From NCBI RefSeq assembly GCF_013425525.1, contig NZ_JACCKA010000093.1:33769-68110 (forward strand): a stretch of 34,342 nucleotides of DNA. The letters are read 5' to 3'. How positions within the stretch are numbered: the stretch's first letter is position 1; every line of letters begins with the position of its first letter. Source of the stretch: Luteimonas salinisoli (GTDB lineage Bacteria > Pseudomonadota > Gammaproteobacteria > Xanthomonadales > Xanthomonadaceae). Under the pieces are notes generated by a model. It saw only the letters and a list, made by a program, of their open reading frames with translations. It ran no database searches and was not told the origin of the DNA. Made by a program: the position numbers and the translations under genes. This document shows positions 25,374-34,186 of the stretch, in pieces.

Positions 25374-26522
25374 TTAGAGCTTCTGCAGCCGCACTATCGC
25401 GGCGTCCAGCGTCGCGGCGTTCTTGGCGAAACACAGCCGCGCCAGGCGCTGGCCGGGCGGCGGCGACGCGTAGAACGGCGACAGCGGGATCGCCGCCACG
25501 CCCTTCTCGATCGTCAACCAGCGGCAGAACGCCGCATCGTCCAGATCGCTTGTCTCCGAATAGTCCACCAGCTGGAAATACCCGCCCGGCACCGGCAGCG
25601 GCAGCAGCCGCGTCCCCAGCAGCTGCTCCCGGAAACGGTCGCGCTTGGCCTGATAGAACGCTCCCAGCCCCTCGTCGTGCTCCGGCTCCGCCTCCAGCAT
25701 CGCCGCGAACGCGTGCTGCGCCGGCGCGAAGCTGCAGAACACGTTGTACTGGTGCACCTTGCGGAACTCCTCCGACAGCGCCGGCGGCGCCACGCAATAG
25801 CCCAGCTTCCAGCCCGTGCAGTGATAGGTCTTGCCGAAACTGGATACCACGAACGCACGCGCGCGCAGCTCCGGATGGCGCAGCACCGACTCGTGGCGCG
25901 CACCGTCGAACACGATGTGCTCGTAGACCTCGTCGGACAGCAGCCAGATCCCGGTGTCCCGCAGCAGCCCGGCCAGCGTGTCCAGGTCCGTCGCCGACAG
26001 CATCGCCCCGGAGGGATTGTGCGGCGAGTTGATCATCAGCATCCGCGTCGCCGGCGTGATCGCCGCGGCGACCCGGTCCCAGTCCGGCGCGAACGTCCGC
26101 GGGTGCAGCGGCACGTGCACCGCGCGCGCACCGGCCAGCTCGATCGCCGGCTCGTAGCAGTCGTAGGCCGGATCGAGCACGATCACCTCGTCGCCGGCGC
26201 GCACCACCGCATGCACCGCGTCGAAGATCGCCTCGGTGGCGCCGCTGGTGACCGTGATCTCGGTATCCGCATCCGCCTGCACCGCATAGACGCGCGCCAG
26301 CTTGGCGGCGATCGCCTGGCGCAGCGCCGGAATCCCGGTCATCGGCGCGTACTGGTTGTGGCCCTCGCGCATCGCCCGCGCCAGCGCATCGACCAGGCGC
26401 TCGGGCACCGCGAAATCCGGAAACCCCTGTCCCAGGTTCACCGCACCGTGCGCGGCGGCGAGCTGCGACATCACCGTGAAGATCGTGGTGCCCACACGCG
26501 GCAGCTTGGTCTCGGGTTTCAT
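25374..26522 (-). CDS. Pyridoxal-phosphate methionine/glutamine aminotransferase (YbdL/KAT-like)
   Basis: A 382-aa class I/II aminotransferase. The PLP lysine is K231 in SSFGKTYHCTGWKLGYC. Other hallmarks are NLGQGFPDF, NSPHNPSG and SDEVYEHIVFDG. The NLGQGFPDF and HCTGWKLGY blocks are typical of YbdL and kynurenine aminotransferase/glutamine transaminase K. These enzymes reaminate the methionine keto-acid using glutamine or other donors. Together with the omega-amidase two genes downstream it would complete a glutaminase II-type methionine salvage step. ATG 26522 begins MKPETKLP as in relatives; no clear ribosome site precedes it. It diverges from the DUF3293 gene with 50 bp between. Confidence 0.92.
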   Translation of the reverse strand: MKPETKLPRVGTTIFTVMSQLAAAHGAVNLGQGFPDFAVPERLVDALARAMREGHNQYAPMTGIPALRQAIAAKLARVYAVQADADTEITVTSGATEAIFDAVHAVVRAGDEVIVLDPAYDCYEPAIELAGARAVHVPLHPRTFAPDWDRVAAAITPATRMLMINSPHNPSGAMLSATDLDTLAGLLRDTGIWLLSDEVYEHIVFDGARHESVLRHPELRARAFVVSSFGKTYHCTGWKLGYCVAPPALSEEFRKVHQYNVFCSFAPAQHAFAAMLEAEPEHDEGLGAFYQAKRDRFREQLLGTRLLPLPVPGGYFQLVDYSETSDLDDAAFCRWLTIEKGVAAIPLSPFYASPPPGQRLARLCFAKNAATLDAAIVRLQKL

Positions 26523-26572
26523 CGGAGGTCTGGTTACCCTGTTGCGGAAGCGATCAGCGCCGGAGTGTAACC

Positions 26573-27112
26573 GTGGCCGCACCCCCGGACGAAACCGACA
26601 CAGCGCGGCTGCAGCAGGCCTACCTGGAAGCGGCCTATCGTTGCCGGCTGCGCGGGCACTGGGAGTCGATCCGCATCGGCGAACCGGCGCCCGCCATCGA
26701 GGCCGCCCTGCCCGGCGCCGCCTGCTTCGGCCTGCTCTCGGCCTGGAATCCGCGCTCGCGGCCGCTCGCCGAGGCCCTCAACCGCGCCGCCGACGCGCAC
26801 CTGGCGCAGGCCATCCGCGCCTCCGGACGGCGCGCGCTGCGCGCCTCGGCCGCGGCGCCGGACGGCGGATGGCGCGAACCGGGCTGGCTGGTCGCCGGAA
26901 TCGACGCGGCCGCGCTCGACGCGCTGGCGCTTCGCTTCGGCCAGCTCGGCGTGCTGCACTGGCAGCGCGGCCGAACGGTCCGCATGCGCATGTACGGCGC
27001 GCGGCCGGCGGACCTGGATCCGCATCCCTGCGTCGACTGGATACAATGCGCGGGCCCGCCGGCCCCGGCGGATGCACCCGACTCCCGTCGGCCGCCCCCC
27101 GGCCGCGAGTGA
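26573..27112 (+). CDS. DUF3293-family protein
   Basis: A 179-aa cytosolic protein with the DUF3293 signature: an N-terminal AYLEAAYRC segment, then [14 protein letters not shown] and later [11 protein letters not shown]. Function unknown; no membrane segment or signal peptide. The start is GTG 26573, preceded by GGAG eight bases upstream. The stop lies 4 bp before ccmA, so it may be cotranscribed with the cytochrome c maturation genes, though a link to haem is not shown. The C-terminal 20 residues are Pro/Arg-rich. Confidence 0.82.
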   Translation: MAAPPDETDTARLQQAYLEAAYRCRLRGHWESIRIGEPAPAIEAALPGAACFGLLSAWNPRSRPLAEALNRAADAHLAQAIRASGRRALRASAAAPDGGWREPGWLVAGIDAAALDALALRFGQLGVLHWQRGRTVRMRMYGARPADLDPHPCVDWIQCAGPPAPADAPDSRRPPPGRE

Positions 27113-27116
27113 CCCG

Positions 27117-27842
27117 ATGCCCGATGTTTCCCCGCCGCCGCCCCTGCTCGCCGCACGCGGCCTGAGCTTCTCGCGCAACGACACCCCCGTGTTCGGCCCG
27201 CTGGACCTCGACGTGGCCCGCGGCGAGGCGCTGCTGGTGCGCGGCGGCAACGGCGCCGGCAAGACCACCCTGCTGCGGGTGCTCGCCGGGCTGTTGCGCA
27301 CCGACGCCGGCACGATCGAGGTCGGCGGCCGCGGCGCCAGCCCGGCCACGCGCGCCCGCGCCATCGCCTACCTGGGGCACCTGCCGGCGTTCAAGGCCGA
27401 CCTCGGCGCGCTCGAGAACCTGGCGTTCCTGTGCGGCCTGCACGGCCTGCGCGCGGCCCGGGACCCGGAGCGGGCGCTGGCGCTCGTCGGCCTGGCCGGC
27501 TACGAGGAGACCCCGGCGCGGCAGCTCTCGGCAGGACAGAAGAAACGTCTCTCGCTGGCGCGCATGTGGCTGTCCCCGGCCCCGCTGTGGTTGCTCGACG
27601 AGCCCTACGCCAACCTCGACCTGGAGGGCGTGGACCTGGTCAACCGGCTGGTGCGGGCGCATCTGGAGGACGGCGGCGCGGCGCTGGTCACCACCCATGG
27701 CGCCTACGCCGCGCCGCCGGTGCGCACGCGAACGCTGACGCTCGGGGACGCAGCGGAGCCGCCGAGCGCCGGGGCGCCCACGGCCATGGCCGCGGGAGGG
27801 TCGCACGCGGCGGCAGCCCCCGGCCGGCGGGACGCGGGCTAG
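27117..27842 (+). CDS. ccmA: Haem exporter ATP-binding protein CcmA
   Basis: A 241-aa ABC ATPase. Walker A is [12 protein letters not shown] (43-54), the signature is [13 protein letters not shown] and Walker B is [12 protein letters not shown]. With CcmB, CcmC and CcmD it drives release of haem-loaded CcmE. ATG 27117 is chosen because it gives a family-like N-terminus; an ATG at 27072 overlaps the previous gene. The last 40 residues, after [11 protein letters not shown], are an Ala/Gly-rich extension beyond the usual end of about 205 aa. ccmB follows after 3 bp. Confidence 0.96.
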   Translation: MPDVSPPPPLLAARGLSFSRNDTPVFGPLDLDVARGEALLVRGGNGAGKTTLLRVLAGLLRTDAGTIEVGGRGASPATRARAIAYLGHLPAFKADLGALENLAFLCGLHGLRAARDPERALALVGLAGYEETPARQLSAGQKKRLSLARMWLSPAPLWLLDEPYANLDLEGVDLVNRLVRAHLEDGGAALVTTHGAYAAPPVRTRTLTLGDAAEPPSAGAPTAMAAGGSHAAAAPGRRDAG

Positions 27843-27845
27843 CCG

Positions 27846-28532
27846 ATGGACGCCATCCCCACCCTGGCCGGCACCGCCAAGGCGCTGGTCCTGCGCGACC
27901 TGCGCCTGCTCTGGCGCCGCCGCGGCGACGCCCTGCAGCCGGCGCTGTTCGCGCTGCTGGTGATCGTGCTGTTCGCGCTGGCGCTCGGCGGCGAGGCCGA
28001 GGTCCTGGCGGCCGTGGCGCCGGCGGTGCTCTGGGTCGCGGTGCTGCTGTCGGGGCTGCTGGCGCTGGACACGCTGTTCCGCGGCGATGCCGAAGACGGC
28101 TCGCTGGAGCAGTGGATGCTGGCGCCGGTGCCGCTGGCCTGGCTGGTCCTGGTGCGCACCGCCACCCACTGGGCCACCACCGCGCTGCCGCTGCTGCTGG
28201 CGGCGCCGCTGCTGGCCGAACTGCTGCAGCTGCCGCACGCGCAACTGCCGGCGCTGCTGGCCTCGCTGGCGCTGGGCACGCCGCTGCTCAGCCTGCTCGG
28301 CGCGGTGGTGGCCGCATTAACCGTCGGCATGCGCCGCTCCGGTATCCTATTGGCGCTGCTGGCGTTGCCGCTGTACGTGCCGGTGCTGGTGTTCGGGGCC
28401 GGCAGCGTCGCGCTGGCCGCGCAGGGACACGACCCCGCCGGCGCGCTGCTGATGCTGGGAGCCGGCCTGGCGCTGGCGCTGGTGCTGGCGCCGGTGGCCG
28501 CCGCCGCGGCGATCCGGATCGCGCTCCACTGA
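27846..28532 (+). CDS. ccmB: Haem exporter membrane protein CcmB
   Basis: A 228-aa inner-membrane protein with about six hydrophobic segments, the normal size for CcmB. Family features include the N-terminal VLRDLRLLWRRRGDALQP, LDTLFRGDAEDGSLEQWML and LGTPLLSLLGAVVAALTVGM. It pairs with the CcmA ATPase. The 67-bp gap before ccmC holds no obvious signal. Confidence 0.96.
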   Translation: MDAIPTLAGTAKALVLRDLRLLWRRRGDALQPALFALLVIVLFALALGGEAEVLAAVAPAVLWVAVLLSGLLALDTLFRGDAEDGSLEQWMLAPVPLAWLVLVRTATHWATTALPLLLAAPLLAELLQLPHAQLPALLASLALGTPLLSLLGAVVAALTVGMRRSGILLALLALPLYVPVLVFGAGSVALAAQGHDPAGALLMLGAGLALALVLAPVAAAAAIRIALH

Positions 28533-28599
28533 ACGTCTCCAACCGTACCCACCGCCACCGACCGTCTTCCCCGCCCACACGGGGGAGCCAACAGAACGA

Positions 28600-29349
28600 A
28601 TGAATCCCGTCCTTCGCTGGTTCCACCAACTCGGCTCGCCGCCCACCTTCGACCGCTTCGCCGCGCGCTGGGCGCCGTGGGGCTACGGGCTCGGCGTGCT
28701 GGCGATGGCCTGGGGCGTCTACGGCGCGCTGTTCCTGGCGCCCGCGGACTACCAGCAGGGCGACAGCTTCAGGATCCTCTACATCCACGTGCCGAGCGCC
28801 TGGATGAGCCTGGCCGTGTATGCGCTGATGGCGCTGTACGCGGCGATCGCGCTGGTGTGGCGGATCAAGCTGTGCGAGATCCTGGCGATGGCCTGCGCGC
28901 CGATCGGCGCGGCCTTCACCGTGATCACCCTGGCCACCGGCAGCATCTGGGGCAAGCCGATGTGGGGCACCTGGTGGGACTGGGACCCGCGCCTGACCAG
29001 CCAGCTGATCCTGTTGTTCCTGTACCTCGGGGTGATCGGCCTGTACGGCGCCATCGACGACCGCCGCGCCGCCGCGCGCGCCGCCGGGCTGCTGGCGATC
29101 GTCGGCGTGGTGCTGCTGCCGGTGATCCGCTACTCGGTGCTGTGGTGGAACTCGCTGCACCAGGGCCAGACCATCCGCGTGTTCGGCGAGTCGTCGATGG
29201 ACGCCAGCATGCTGCCGCCGCTGATCTGGATGCTGGTCGGCACCAAGCTGTGGTTCGTCGGTTCGCTGCTGGCCCGCGCCCGCGCCGACAATCTGCAGCG
29301 CGAGGCCGGCAAGGACTGGGTGCGGCGGCTGGTGGAGCCGCGGCCATGA
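28600..29349 (+). CDS. ccmC: Haem-handling protein CcmC
   Basis: A 249-aa membrane protein of the haem-handling family. It has six hydrophobic segments and the periplasmic tryptophan-rich motif [14 protein letters not shown] (about 122-135). Conserved His residues flank it ([11 protein letters not shown] and [11 protein letters not shown]). CcmC transfers haem to the periplasmic chaperone CcmE. Its stop overlaps the ccmD start (ATGA). Confidence 0.97.
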   Translation: MNPVLRWFHQLGSPPTFDRFAARWAPWGYGLGVLAMAWGVYGALFLAPADYQQGDSFRILYIHVPSAWMSLAVYALMALYAAIALVWRIKLCEILAMACAPIGAAFTVITLATGSIWGKPMWGTWWDWDPRLTSQLILLFLYLGVIGLYGAIDDRRAAARAAGLLAIVGVVLLPVIRYSVLWWNSLHQGQTIRVFGESSMDASMLPPLIWMLVGTKLWFVGSLLARARADNLQREAGKDWVRRLVEPRP

Positions 29350-29510
29350 GCTACGGCAGCTATGTGCTCGCCGCCTACCTGGTGTTCGCCGTGGTGCTGC
29401 TGTGGGACTTCGTCGCCCCGCGCATCCGCACCCGCCAGCTGTTGCGCGCGCTGGCGCTGCTCGCCAGACGCCGCACCGCACGCCTCTCTTCGCAGGAACC
29501 GCCCCGATGA
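29346..29510 (+). CDS. ccmD: Haem exporter subunit CcmD
   Basis: A 54-aa protein with one membrane helix ([20 protein letters not shown]) and a basic cytoplasmic tail ([11 protein letters not shown]), the standard CcmD layout. It stabilises the CcmC-CcmE complex. It overlaps ccmC and ccmE by 4 bp each (ATGA), indicating tight coupling. Confidence 0.95.
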   Translation: MSYGSYVLAAYLVFAVVLLWDFVAPRIRTRQLLRALALLARRRTARLSSQEPPR

Positions 29511-29989
29511 ATCCCGTCCGCCGCCGCCGCCTGCTGTTCGTGGTCGCCCTGGTCGCCGCCGCCGCAATCGCCGCGACGCTGGTGGCGATGGCCCTGCAGC
29601 GCAACATCGCCTATCTCTACACCCCGGCCGAAGTGCTCGACGGGCGCGCCGGGGAGGCCGTCTCCTCCGGACAGGCGCGCTTCCGGCTCGGCGGCATGGT
29701 CGCCGGCGGCTCCTTCAGCCGCGAAAGCGGCTCGATGCAGGCGCGGTTCCTGGTCGACGACGGCGATGCCGAGCTGCCGGTGGTCTACACCGGCATCCTT
29801 CCGGACCTGTTCCGCGAGAACCAGGCGGTGGTCGCCACCGGCCGCATGCAGGACGGCGTCTTCGTCGCCGAACAGGTCCTGGCCAAGCACGACGAGACCT
29901 ACGTGCCCAAGGAAGTCGCCGACAAGATGGGGCTGGCGCACGAGAAACACGGTGTGGAAACGCCGGCGGACCCGGAAGCGAGCCGTTGA
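29507..29989 (+). CDS. ccmE: Periplasmic haem chaperone CcmE
   Basis: A 160-aa haem chaperone with an N-terminal membrane anchor (about 9-30) and a beta-barrel OB fold. The haem-binding histidine is H128 in [14 protein letters not shown], with the tyrosine four positions later that family members use as axial ligand. [17 protein letters not shown] is another family block. Start ATG 29507 overlaps the ccmD stop. Confidence 0.97.
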   Translation: MNPVRRRRLLFVVALVAAAAIAATLVAMALQRNIAYLYTPAEVLDGRAGEAVSSGQARFRLGGMVAGGSFSRESGSMQARFLVDDGDAELPVVYTGILPDLFRENQAVVATGRMQDGVFVAEQVLAKHDETYVPKEVADKMGLAHEKHGVETPADPEASR

Positions 29990-30046
29990 TCGGCGCCCTC
30001 CCGACCGTCGCCCGCGCAGCGGCGCCGCATACGCGGAGCGCACCGG

Positions 30047-31969
30047 ATGCTGCCTGAACTCGGCCAGATCGCGCTCCTGCTCGCGCTGGTCGCCGCGGCG
30101 CTGCAGACGGTGCTGCCGCTGCTCGGCGCGCACCGCGGCATCGCCCCGTGGATGGCGATGGCGCGCCCGGCCGCCTGGCTGCAGCTGGCGCTGGTGGCGC
30201 TCGCCTACGCGCTGCTGACCCGCGCGTTCGTCGCCCAGGACTTCTCGGTGCTCTATGTCGCCGAGAACTCCAACTCGCTGCTGCCGATGATCTACCGCTA
30301 CACCGCGGTCTGGGGCGGCCATGAGGGCTCGCTACTGCTGTGGGTGCTGATCATCGCGCTGTGGAACGGCGCGGTGGCGCGGTTCTCGCGCAGCCTGCCG
30401 CCCGAGGTGACGGCACGGGTGCTGGGGGTGATGGGCGCGGTGTCGCTGGGCTTCCTGGCGTTCACCATCTTCACCAGCAATCCGTTCGACCGCCTGCTGC
30501 CGGCGGCGGTGGAGGGCCGCGACCTCAACCCGCTGCTGCAGGACCCGGGGATGATCGTCCACCCGCCGCTGCTGTACATCGGCTACGCCGGATTCGTGGT
30601 GCCGTTCGCGTTCGCGATCGCGGCGTTGCTCGACGGCCGGGTCGACGTGCGCTGGCTGCGCTGGACCCGGCCGTGGACCAACGTCGCCTGGGGCTTCCTG
30701 ACCATGGGCATCGCGCTGGGCAGCTGGTGGGCCTACTACGAGCTCGGCTGGGGCGGCTGGTGGTTCTGGGACCCGGTGGAAAACGCCAGCTTCATGCCGT
30801 GGCTGGCCGGCGCCGCGCTGATCCATTCGCAGGCGGTCACCGAGAAACGCGGCAGTTTCCGCGGCTGGACCCTGCTGCTGGCGATCGCCACGTTCTCGCT
30901 GTCGCTGCTGGGCGCGTTCCTGGTGCGCTCCGGAGTGCTGACCAGCGTGCACAGCTTCGCGGCCGATCCCTCGCGCGGGCTGTTCATCCTGGTGTTCCTC
31001 GGCCTGGTGGTCGGCGCGTCGCTGCTGCTGTACGCGCTGCGCGCCCCGGACAACGAGGACGGCAAGCCGTTCGCCGCGCGCTCGCGCGAGACCCTGCTGC
31101 TGCTCAACAACCTGCTGCTGGTCGCCGCCTGCGCGATGGTGCTGCTGGGCACGCTGTATCCGCTGCTGGCGGACGCCCTCGACCTCGGCAAGATCTCGGT
31201 GGGCCCGCCGTACTTCGGCACGCTGTTCCTGGTGCTGATGGCGCCGCTGGTGCTGCTGCTGCCGTTCGGGCCGCTGACGCGCTGGCAGCGCGAGGACATG
31301 TCGCGGCCGACGGCGATGCTGCTGCCGTGGTTCGTGCTCGCACTGCTGGGCGGGGCGGCGGCGTTCTTCGTCGCGCCGCAGGGGCCCTGGAAGGCCGCGG
31401 CCGGCGTCGCCGGCGCGCTCTGGGTCGGCCTGGGCACGCTGCGCTTCGTGTGGTCGCGGCTGCGCTCGGCGGGCGGGCGGATGACCGCGGAGATGCTGGG
31501 GATGAGCCTGGCGCACTTCGGCATCGCCCTGTTCGTGGTCGGGGCGCTGCTGGTCGAGGGGCTGAACGTGCAGCGCGAGGTGGCGCTGCGGCCCGGAGAG
31601 TCGATCGAGATCGGCCGCCACGCGTTCCGCTTCGACGGCGTCGAGCGCGTGCGTGGGCCGAACTACACCGCCGACCGCGGCACCGTGCAGCTGTCGCGCG
31701 ACGGCAGGCCCGTGGCGATGATGCGTCCCGAGAAGCGCCACTACGCCAGCGGCGGCCAGGTGATGACCGAGGCGGCGATCCACCCCGGCCTGTCCGGCGA
31801 CGTCTTCGCCGCGCTCGGCGAGCCGCTGGGCGGCGACGCCTGGGCCGTGCGCGCGCACGTCAAGCCGTTCGTGCGCTGGATCTGGGCCGGTGCGGCGCTG
31901 ATGGCGCTCGGCGGCTTCGTCACCGCCGCCGACCGTCGCTTCCGCCGCCTGCCGGAGAAGCCCGCATGA
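30047..31969 (+). CDS. ccmF: Haem lyase subunit CcmF
   Basis: A 640-aa polytopic membrane protein of the haem-handling family. The tryptophan-rich motif GWGGWWFWDPVENASFMPW is at about 234-252. HPPLLYIGYAGF and WGGHEGSLLLW carry conserved His residues, and a periplasmic domain lies near the C-terminus (GESIEIGRHAFRFDGVERV). With CcmH it attaches haem to the CXXCH motif of apocytochromes. A 57-bp gap separates it from ccmE; the stop overlaps ccmG (ATGA). Confidence 0.97.
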   Translation: MLPELGQIALLLALVAAALQTVLPLLGAHRGIAPWMAMARPAAWLQLALVALAYALLTRAFVAQDFSVLYVAENSNSLLPMIYRYTAVWGGHEGSLLLWVLIIALWNGAVARFSRSLPPEVTARVLGVMGAVSLGFLAFTIFTSNPFDRLLPAAVEGRDLNPLLQDPGMIVHPPLLYIGYAGFVVPFAFAIAALLDGRVDVRWLRWTRPWTNVAWGFLTMGIALGSWWAYYELGWGGWWFWDPVENASFMPWLAGAALIHSQAVTEKRGSFRGWTLLLAIATFSLSLLGAFLVRSGVLTSVHSFAADPSRGLFILVFLGLVVGASLLLYALRAPDNEDGKPFAARSRETLLLLNNLLLVAACAMVLLGTLYPLLADALDLGKISVGPPYFGTLFLVLMAPLVLLLPFGPLTRWQREDMSRPTAMLLPWFVLALLGGAAAFFVAPQGPWKAAAGVAGALWVGLGTLRFVWSRLRSAGGRMTAEMLGMSLAHFGIALFVVGALLVEGLNVQREVALRPGESIEIGRHAFRFDGVERVRGPNYTADRGTVQLSRDGRPVAMMRPEKRHYASGGQVMTEAAIHPGLSGDVFAALGEPLGGDAWAVRAHVKPFVRWIWAGAALMALGGFVTAADRRFRRLPEKPA

Positions 31970-32517
31970 CCGGAGCCCGCAGCCGCAACCTGCGCTGGCT
32001 GCCGCTGGCGGTGTTCGGCGCGATCGCCGCGCTGCTCGCCGCCGGGGTCTGGATGAGCCGCGACCCGGGCCGCGACGCCCTGCCCTCGCCGCTGATCGGC
32101 CGGCCGGCGCCGCAGTTCGAGCTGCCGGTGCTGCACGAGCCGGGGAGGCTGGTCGGTTCGGAACAGCTGCGCGGCGCGCCCTACGTGCTCAACGTCTGGG
32201 GCAGCTGGTGTCCGGGCTGCCGCGAGGAGCACGGCGTGCTGACCCGCTTCGCCGAGACCCGCCGGGTCCGCGTGATCGGCTACAACTGGAAGGACGAACA
32301 CGCCGATGCGCTGCGCTGGCTGGAGCAGTTCGGCAACCCCTACTGGATGGTGCTGGTGGACTACGAGGGCCACAGCGCCATCGAATGGGGCATCTACGGT
32401 GCGCCGGAGACATTCCTGGTCGACGCCGAGGGCATCGTGCGCTGGAAGCACGTCGGCCCGATGACCGACGCCGACGTGCGCGACGAACTCGTACCGGCGC
32501 TGGAGCGGCTGCAATGA
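31966..32517 (+). CDS. ccmG: Periplasmic thiol-disulfide oxidoreductase CcmG/DsbE
   Basis: A 183-aa membrane-anchored thioredoxin-like protein. The anchor is at about 10-29. The redox motif is W-C82-P-G-C85, the cis-proline region is YGAPETFLVD, and the acidic GYNWKDE segment is typical of DsbE. It reduces the apocytochrome or CcmH disulfide before haem attachment. Its stop overlaps an ATG at 32514 that is in frame with ccmH. Confidence 0.96.
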   Translation: MTGARSRNLRWLPLAVFGAIAALLAAGVWMSRDPGRDALPSPLIGRPAPQFELPVLHEPGRLVGSEQLRGAPYVLNVWGSWCPGCREEHGVLTRFAETRRVRVIGYNWKDEHADALRWLEQFGNPYWMVLVDYEGHSAIEWGIYGAPETFLVDAEGIVRWKHVGPMTDADVRDELVPALERLQ

Positions 32518-32537
32518 ACGGTGCCTCCCCACCGACC

Positions 32538-32618
32538 GTAGAGCGGAGCTTGGGCCGCTGGTCCCGGCTCCGAAGCCAGGGCCAGAGCCAAAGCGCAGCC
32601 GAGCAAGCTCGGTTCTAC
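32538..32618. repeat. Diverged GTAG-headed REP pair inside the ccm operon
   Basis: Starts GTAGAGCGGAGC and ends GAGCAAGCTCGGTTCTAC. The order of the two stems is inverted relative to the units at 12679 and 22870. Loops and spacer have drifted (81 bp instead of 67). It lies between ccmG and ccmH. Confidence 0.75.
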
Positions 32619-32654
32619 GGGGGTGGCGGCCGCTCTGTCCCGGGCCGCAGGCGA

Positions 32655-32681
32655 GGAGCAGCGGAGCAAGCTCCGCTCTAC
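32655..32681. repeat. Single GTAG-type REP (half unit)
   Basis: AGCGGAGC-AA-GCTCCGCT followed by CTAC, a lone inverted GTAG palindrome 37 bp after the diverged pair. It ends 39 bp before the ccmH start. Confidence 0.75.
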
Positions 32682-32720
32682 GGGGGGCGCTGTCATCCAG
32701 CCTGGGATCGCGAGACAGGG

Positions 32721-33173
32721 ATGGCAACGCTGTTCGTCGTTGCGGCTCTGGCCGTGCTGCTGGTGCTGCTGCCCGGGGCCGCGCTCGCGCAGGCGGCGCA
32801 GGATCCGGCGCCGCTGCAGTTCCGCGACCGCGCCGAGGAAGAGCGTTTCCGCGGCCTGGTGGCCGAGCTGCGCTGCGTGATGTGCCAGAACCAGTCGCTG
32901 GCCGACTCCAACGCCCAGATCGCCCACGACCTGCGCCGCGAGGTGCTGATACTGATGCGGCGCGACCTGGACGATGCGCAGATCCGCCAGCACCTGGTCG
33001 ACCGCTACGGCGAGTTCGTGCTGTACCGCCCACGCATGGGCGCGGCCACCTGGCTGCTGTGGTTCGGACCGGCCCTGCTGCTGCTCGGCGGCGCTGTAGC
33101 GATTTACCGCGTGGTGCGCAGGCGCAGCGCCGCGCAGCGGGCGGTGCCCGAGGACGAGGGCCAGGAATGGTGA
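32721..33173 (+). CDS. ccmH: Cytochrome c maturation thiol-reductase CcmH (CycL)
   Basis: A 150-aa protein with a signal peptide (about 1-23, ALAQ). The hallmark is LRC52VMC55QNQSLADSNAQI, followed by a C-terminal membrane helix (WLLWFGPALLLLGGAVAIY). This is the short CcmH/CycL form, with CcmI encoded separately. It keeps apocytochrome cysteines reduced for CcmF. ATG 32721 places the signal peptide at the N-terminus. The frame is open back to ATG 32514, which overlaps the ccmG stop and would add 69 repeat-derived residues; see findings. Confidence 0.94.
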   Translation: MATLFVVAALAVLLVLLPGAALAQAAQDPAPLQFRDRAEEERFRGLVAELRCVMCQNQSLADSNAQIAHDLRREVLILMRRDLDDAQIRQHLVDRYGEFVLYRPRMGAATWLLWFGPALLLLGGAVAIYRVVRRRSAAQRAVPEDEGQEW

Positions 33174-34186
33174 GCCTGCCCTTCCTGCTGCTGGCGGGCG
33201 TGCTGGTGGTCGCGACGTCCTTCGCGCTGGCGTGGCCGCTGCGCGCGCAGCGCGGTCTGTTCGCCGGGATCGTGGTGGCGGTGCCGGTGTTCGCGCTGTC
33301 GCTGTACAGCCTGGTCGGCACGCCGGCGGGCCTGGAGCCGGCGCAGCGCGAGACGCCGCGCACCCTGGCCGAGGCGATCGCCCGCCTCGAGGCCGACCTC
33401 GAGCGCGACCCGCGGCAGGCCGAGGGCTGGCGCCTGCTCGGCCGCGCCTATCGCGAGGAAGAGCGTGCGGAGGACGCGCGCGACGCGTTCGCGCGGGCCG
33501 CGAAACTGGCGCCCGAGGACGTCGGCGCGCAACTGGAGTACGCCGAGTCGCGCGCCCAGGCCGATCCGCGCTCCCACTTCGACGAGGAGGCCATCGCCAT
33601 CCTCGAAGGGGTCCTGCGGGACGATCCGGACCAGGAGCGCGCGCGCCTGTTCCTGGGCATCGCCCGACGCCAGGCCGGACGCGACGCCGAAGCCGCAGAG
33701 ATCTGGGAGCCGCTGTTGCCCGGCCTCGGCCCCGAGGCCGCGGCCGGACTGCGCGAACAGATCGACCTCGCCCGCCAGGCGGGCGGCCTGCCGCCGCTGG
33801 ACCGCAGCGGAGCCGACGCCCCCGCGGCCGCGGCCACCGAAGGCGTGCGCGTGCACGTCGCCCTCGATCCGGAGTTCGCCGCTCGCGTGCGCCTCGACCC
33901 GCGGGCCAGCGTGTTCGTCATCGCGCGCATTCCTGGAGGCCCGCCGATGCCGGTGGCGGCGCAGAAGCGCAGCGTGGCGGAACTGCCGCTGAGGCTCACC
34001 CTCGGCGACGGCGACAGTCCGATGCCCACGCAGAAGCTGTCGGAACTGTCCGAAGTGGAGATCCTGGCGCGCATCTCCTCCAGCGGCAGCGCCACGCCGC
34101 AGGAGGGCGACATCGCCTCCAAAGCGGTACGCGTCGCGCTGCCTTCGAGCGACATCGTGGAGCTGACGCTGGGCGCCGACCACTAG
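33167..34186 (+). CDS. ccmI: Cytochrome c maturation protein CcmI (CycH), TPR-containing
   Basis: A 339-aa protein. Two N-terminal membrane helices (about 4-20 and 29-46) flank a short basic loop. TPR repeats follow (LERDPRQAEGWRLLGRAYRE, RAEDARDAFARAAKLAPEDV, EEAIAILEGVLRDDPDQERA), then a periplasmic C-terminal domain (VHVALDPEFAARV, SVFVIARIPGGPPMPVAA). CcmI holds the apocytochrome C-terminus and delivers it to CcmFH. ATG 33167 overlaps the end of ccmH and follows an AGGACGAGG stretch. The remaining 156 bp of the window (34187-34342) show no recognisable gene or terminator. Confidence 0.95.
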   Translation: MVSLPFLLLAGVLVVATSFALAWPLRAQRGLFAGIVVAVPVFALSLYSLVGTPAGLEPAQRETPRTLAEAIARLEADLERDPRQAEGWRLLGRAYREEERAEDARDAFARAAKLAPEDVGAQLEYAESRAQADPRSHFDEEAIAILEGVLRDDPDQERARLFLGIARRQAGRDAEAAEIWEPLLPGLGPEAAAGLREQIDLARQAGGLPPLDRSGADAPAAAATEGVRVHVALDPEFAARVRLDPRASVFVIARIPGGPPMPVAAQKRSVAELPLRLTLGDGDSPMPTQKLSELSEVEILARISSSGSATPQEGDIASKAVRVALPSSDIVELTLGADH

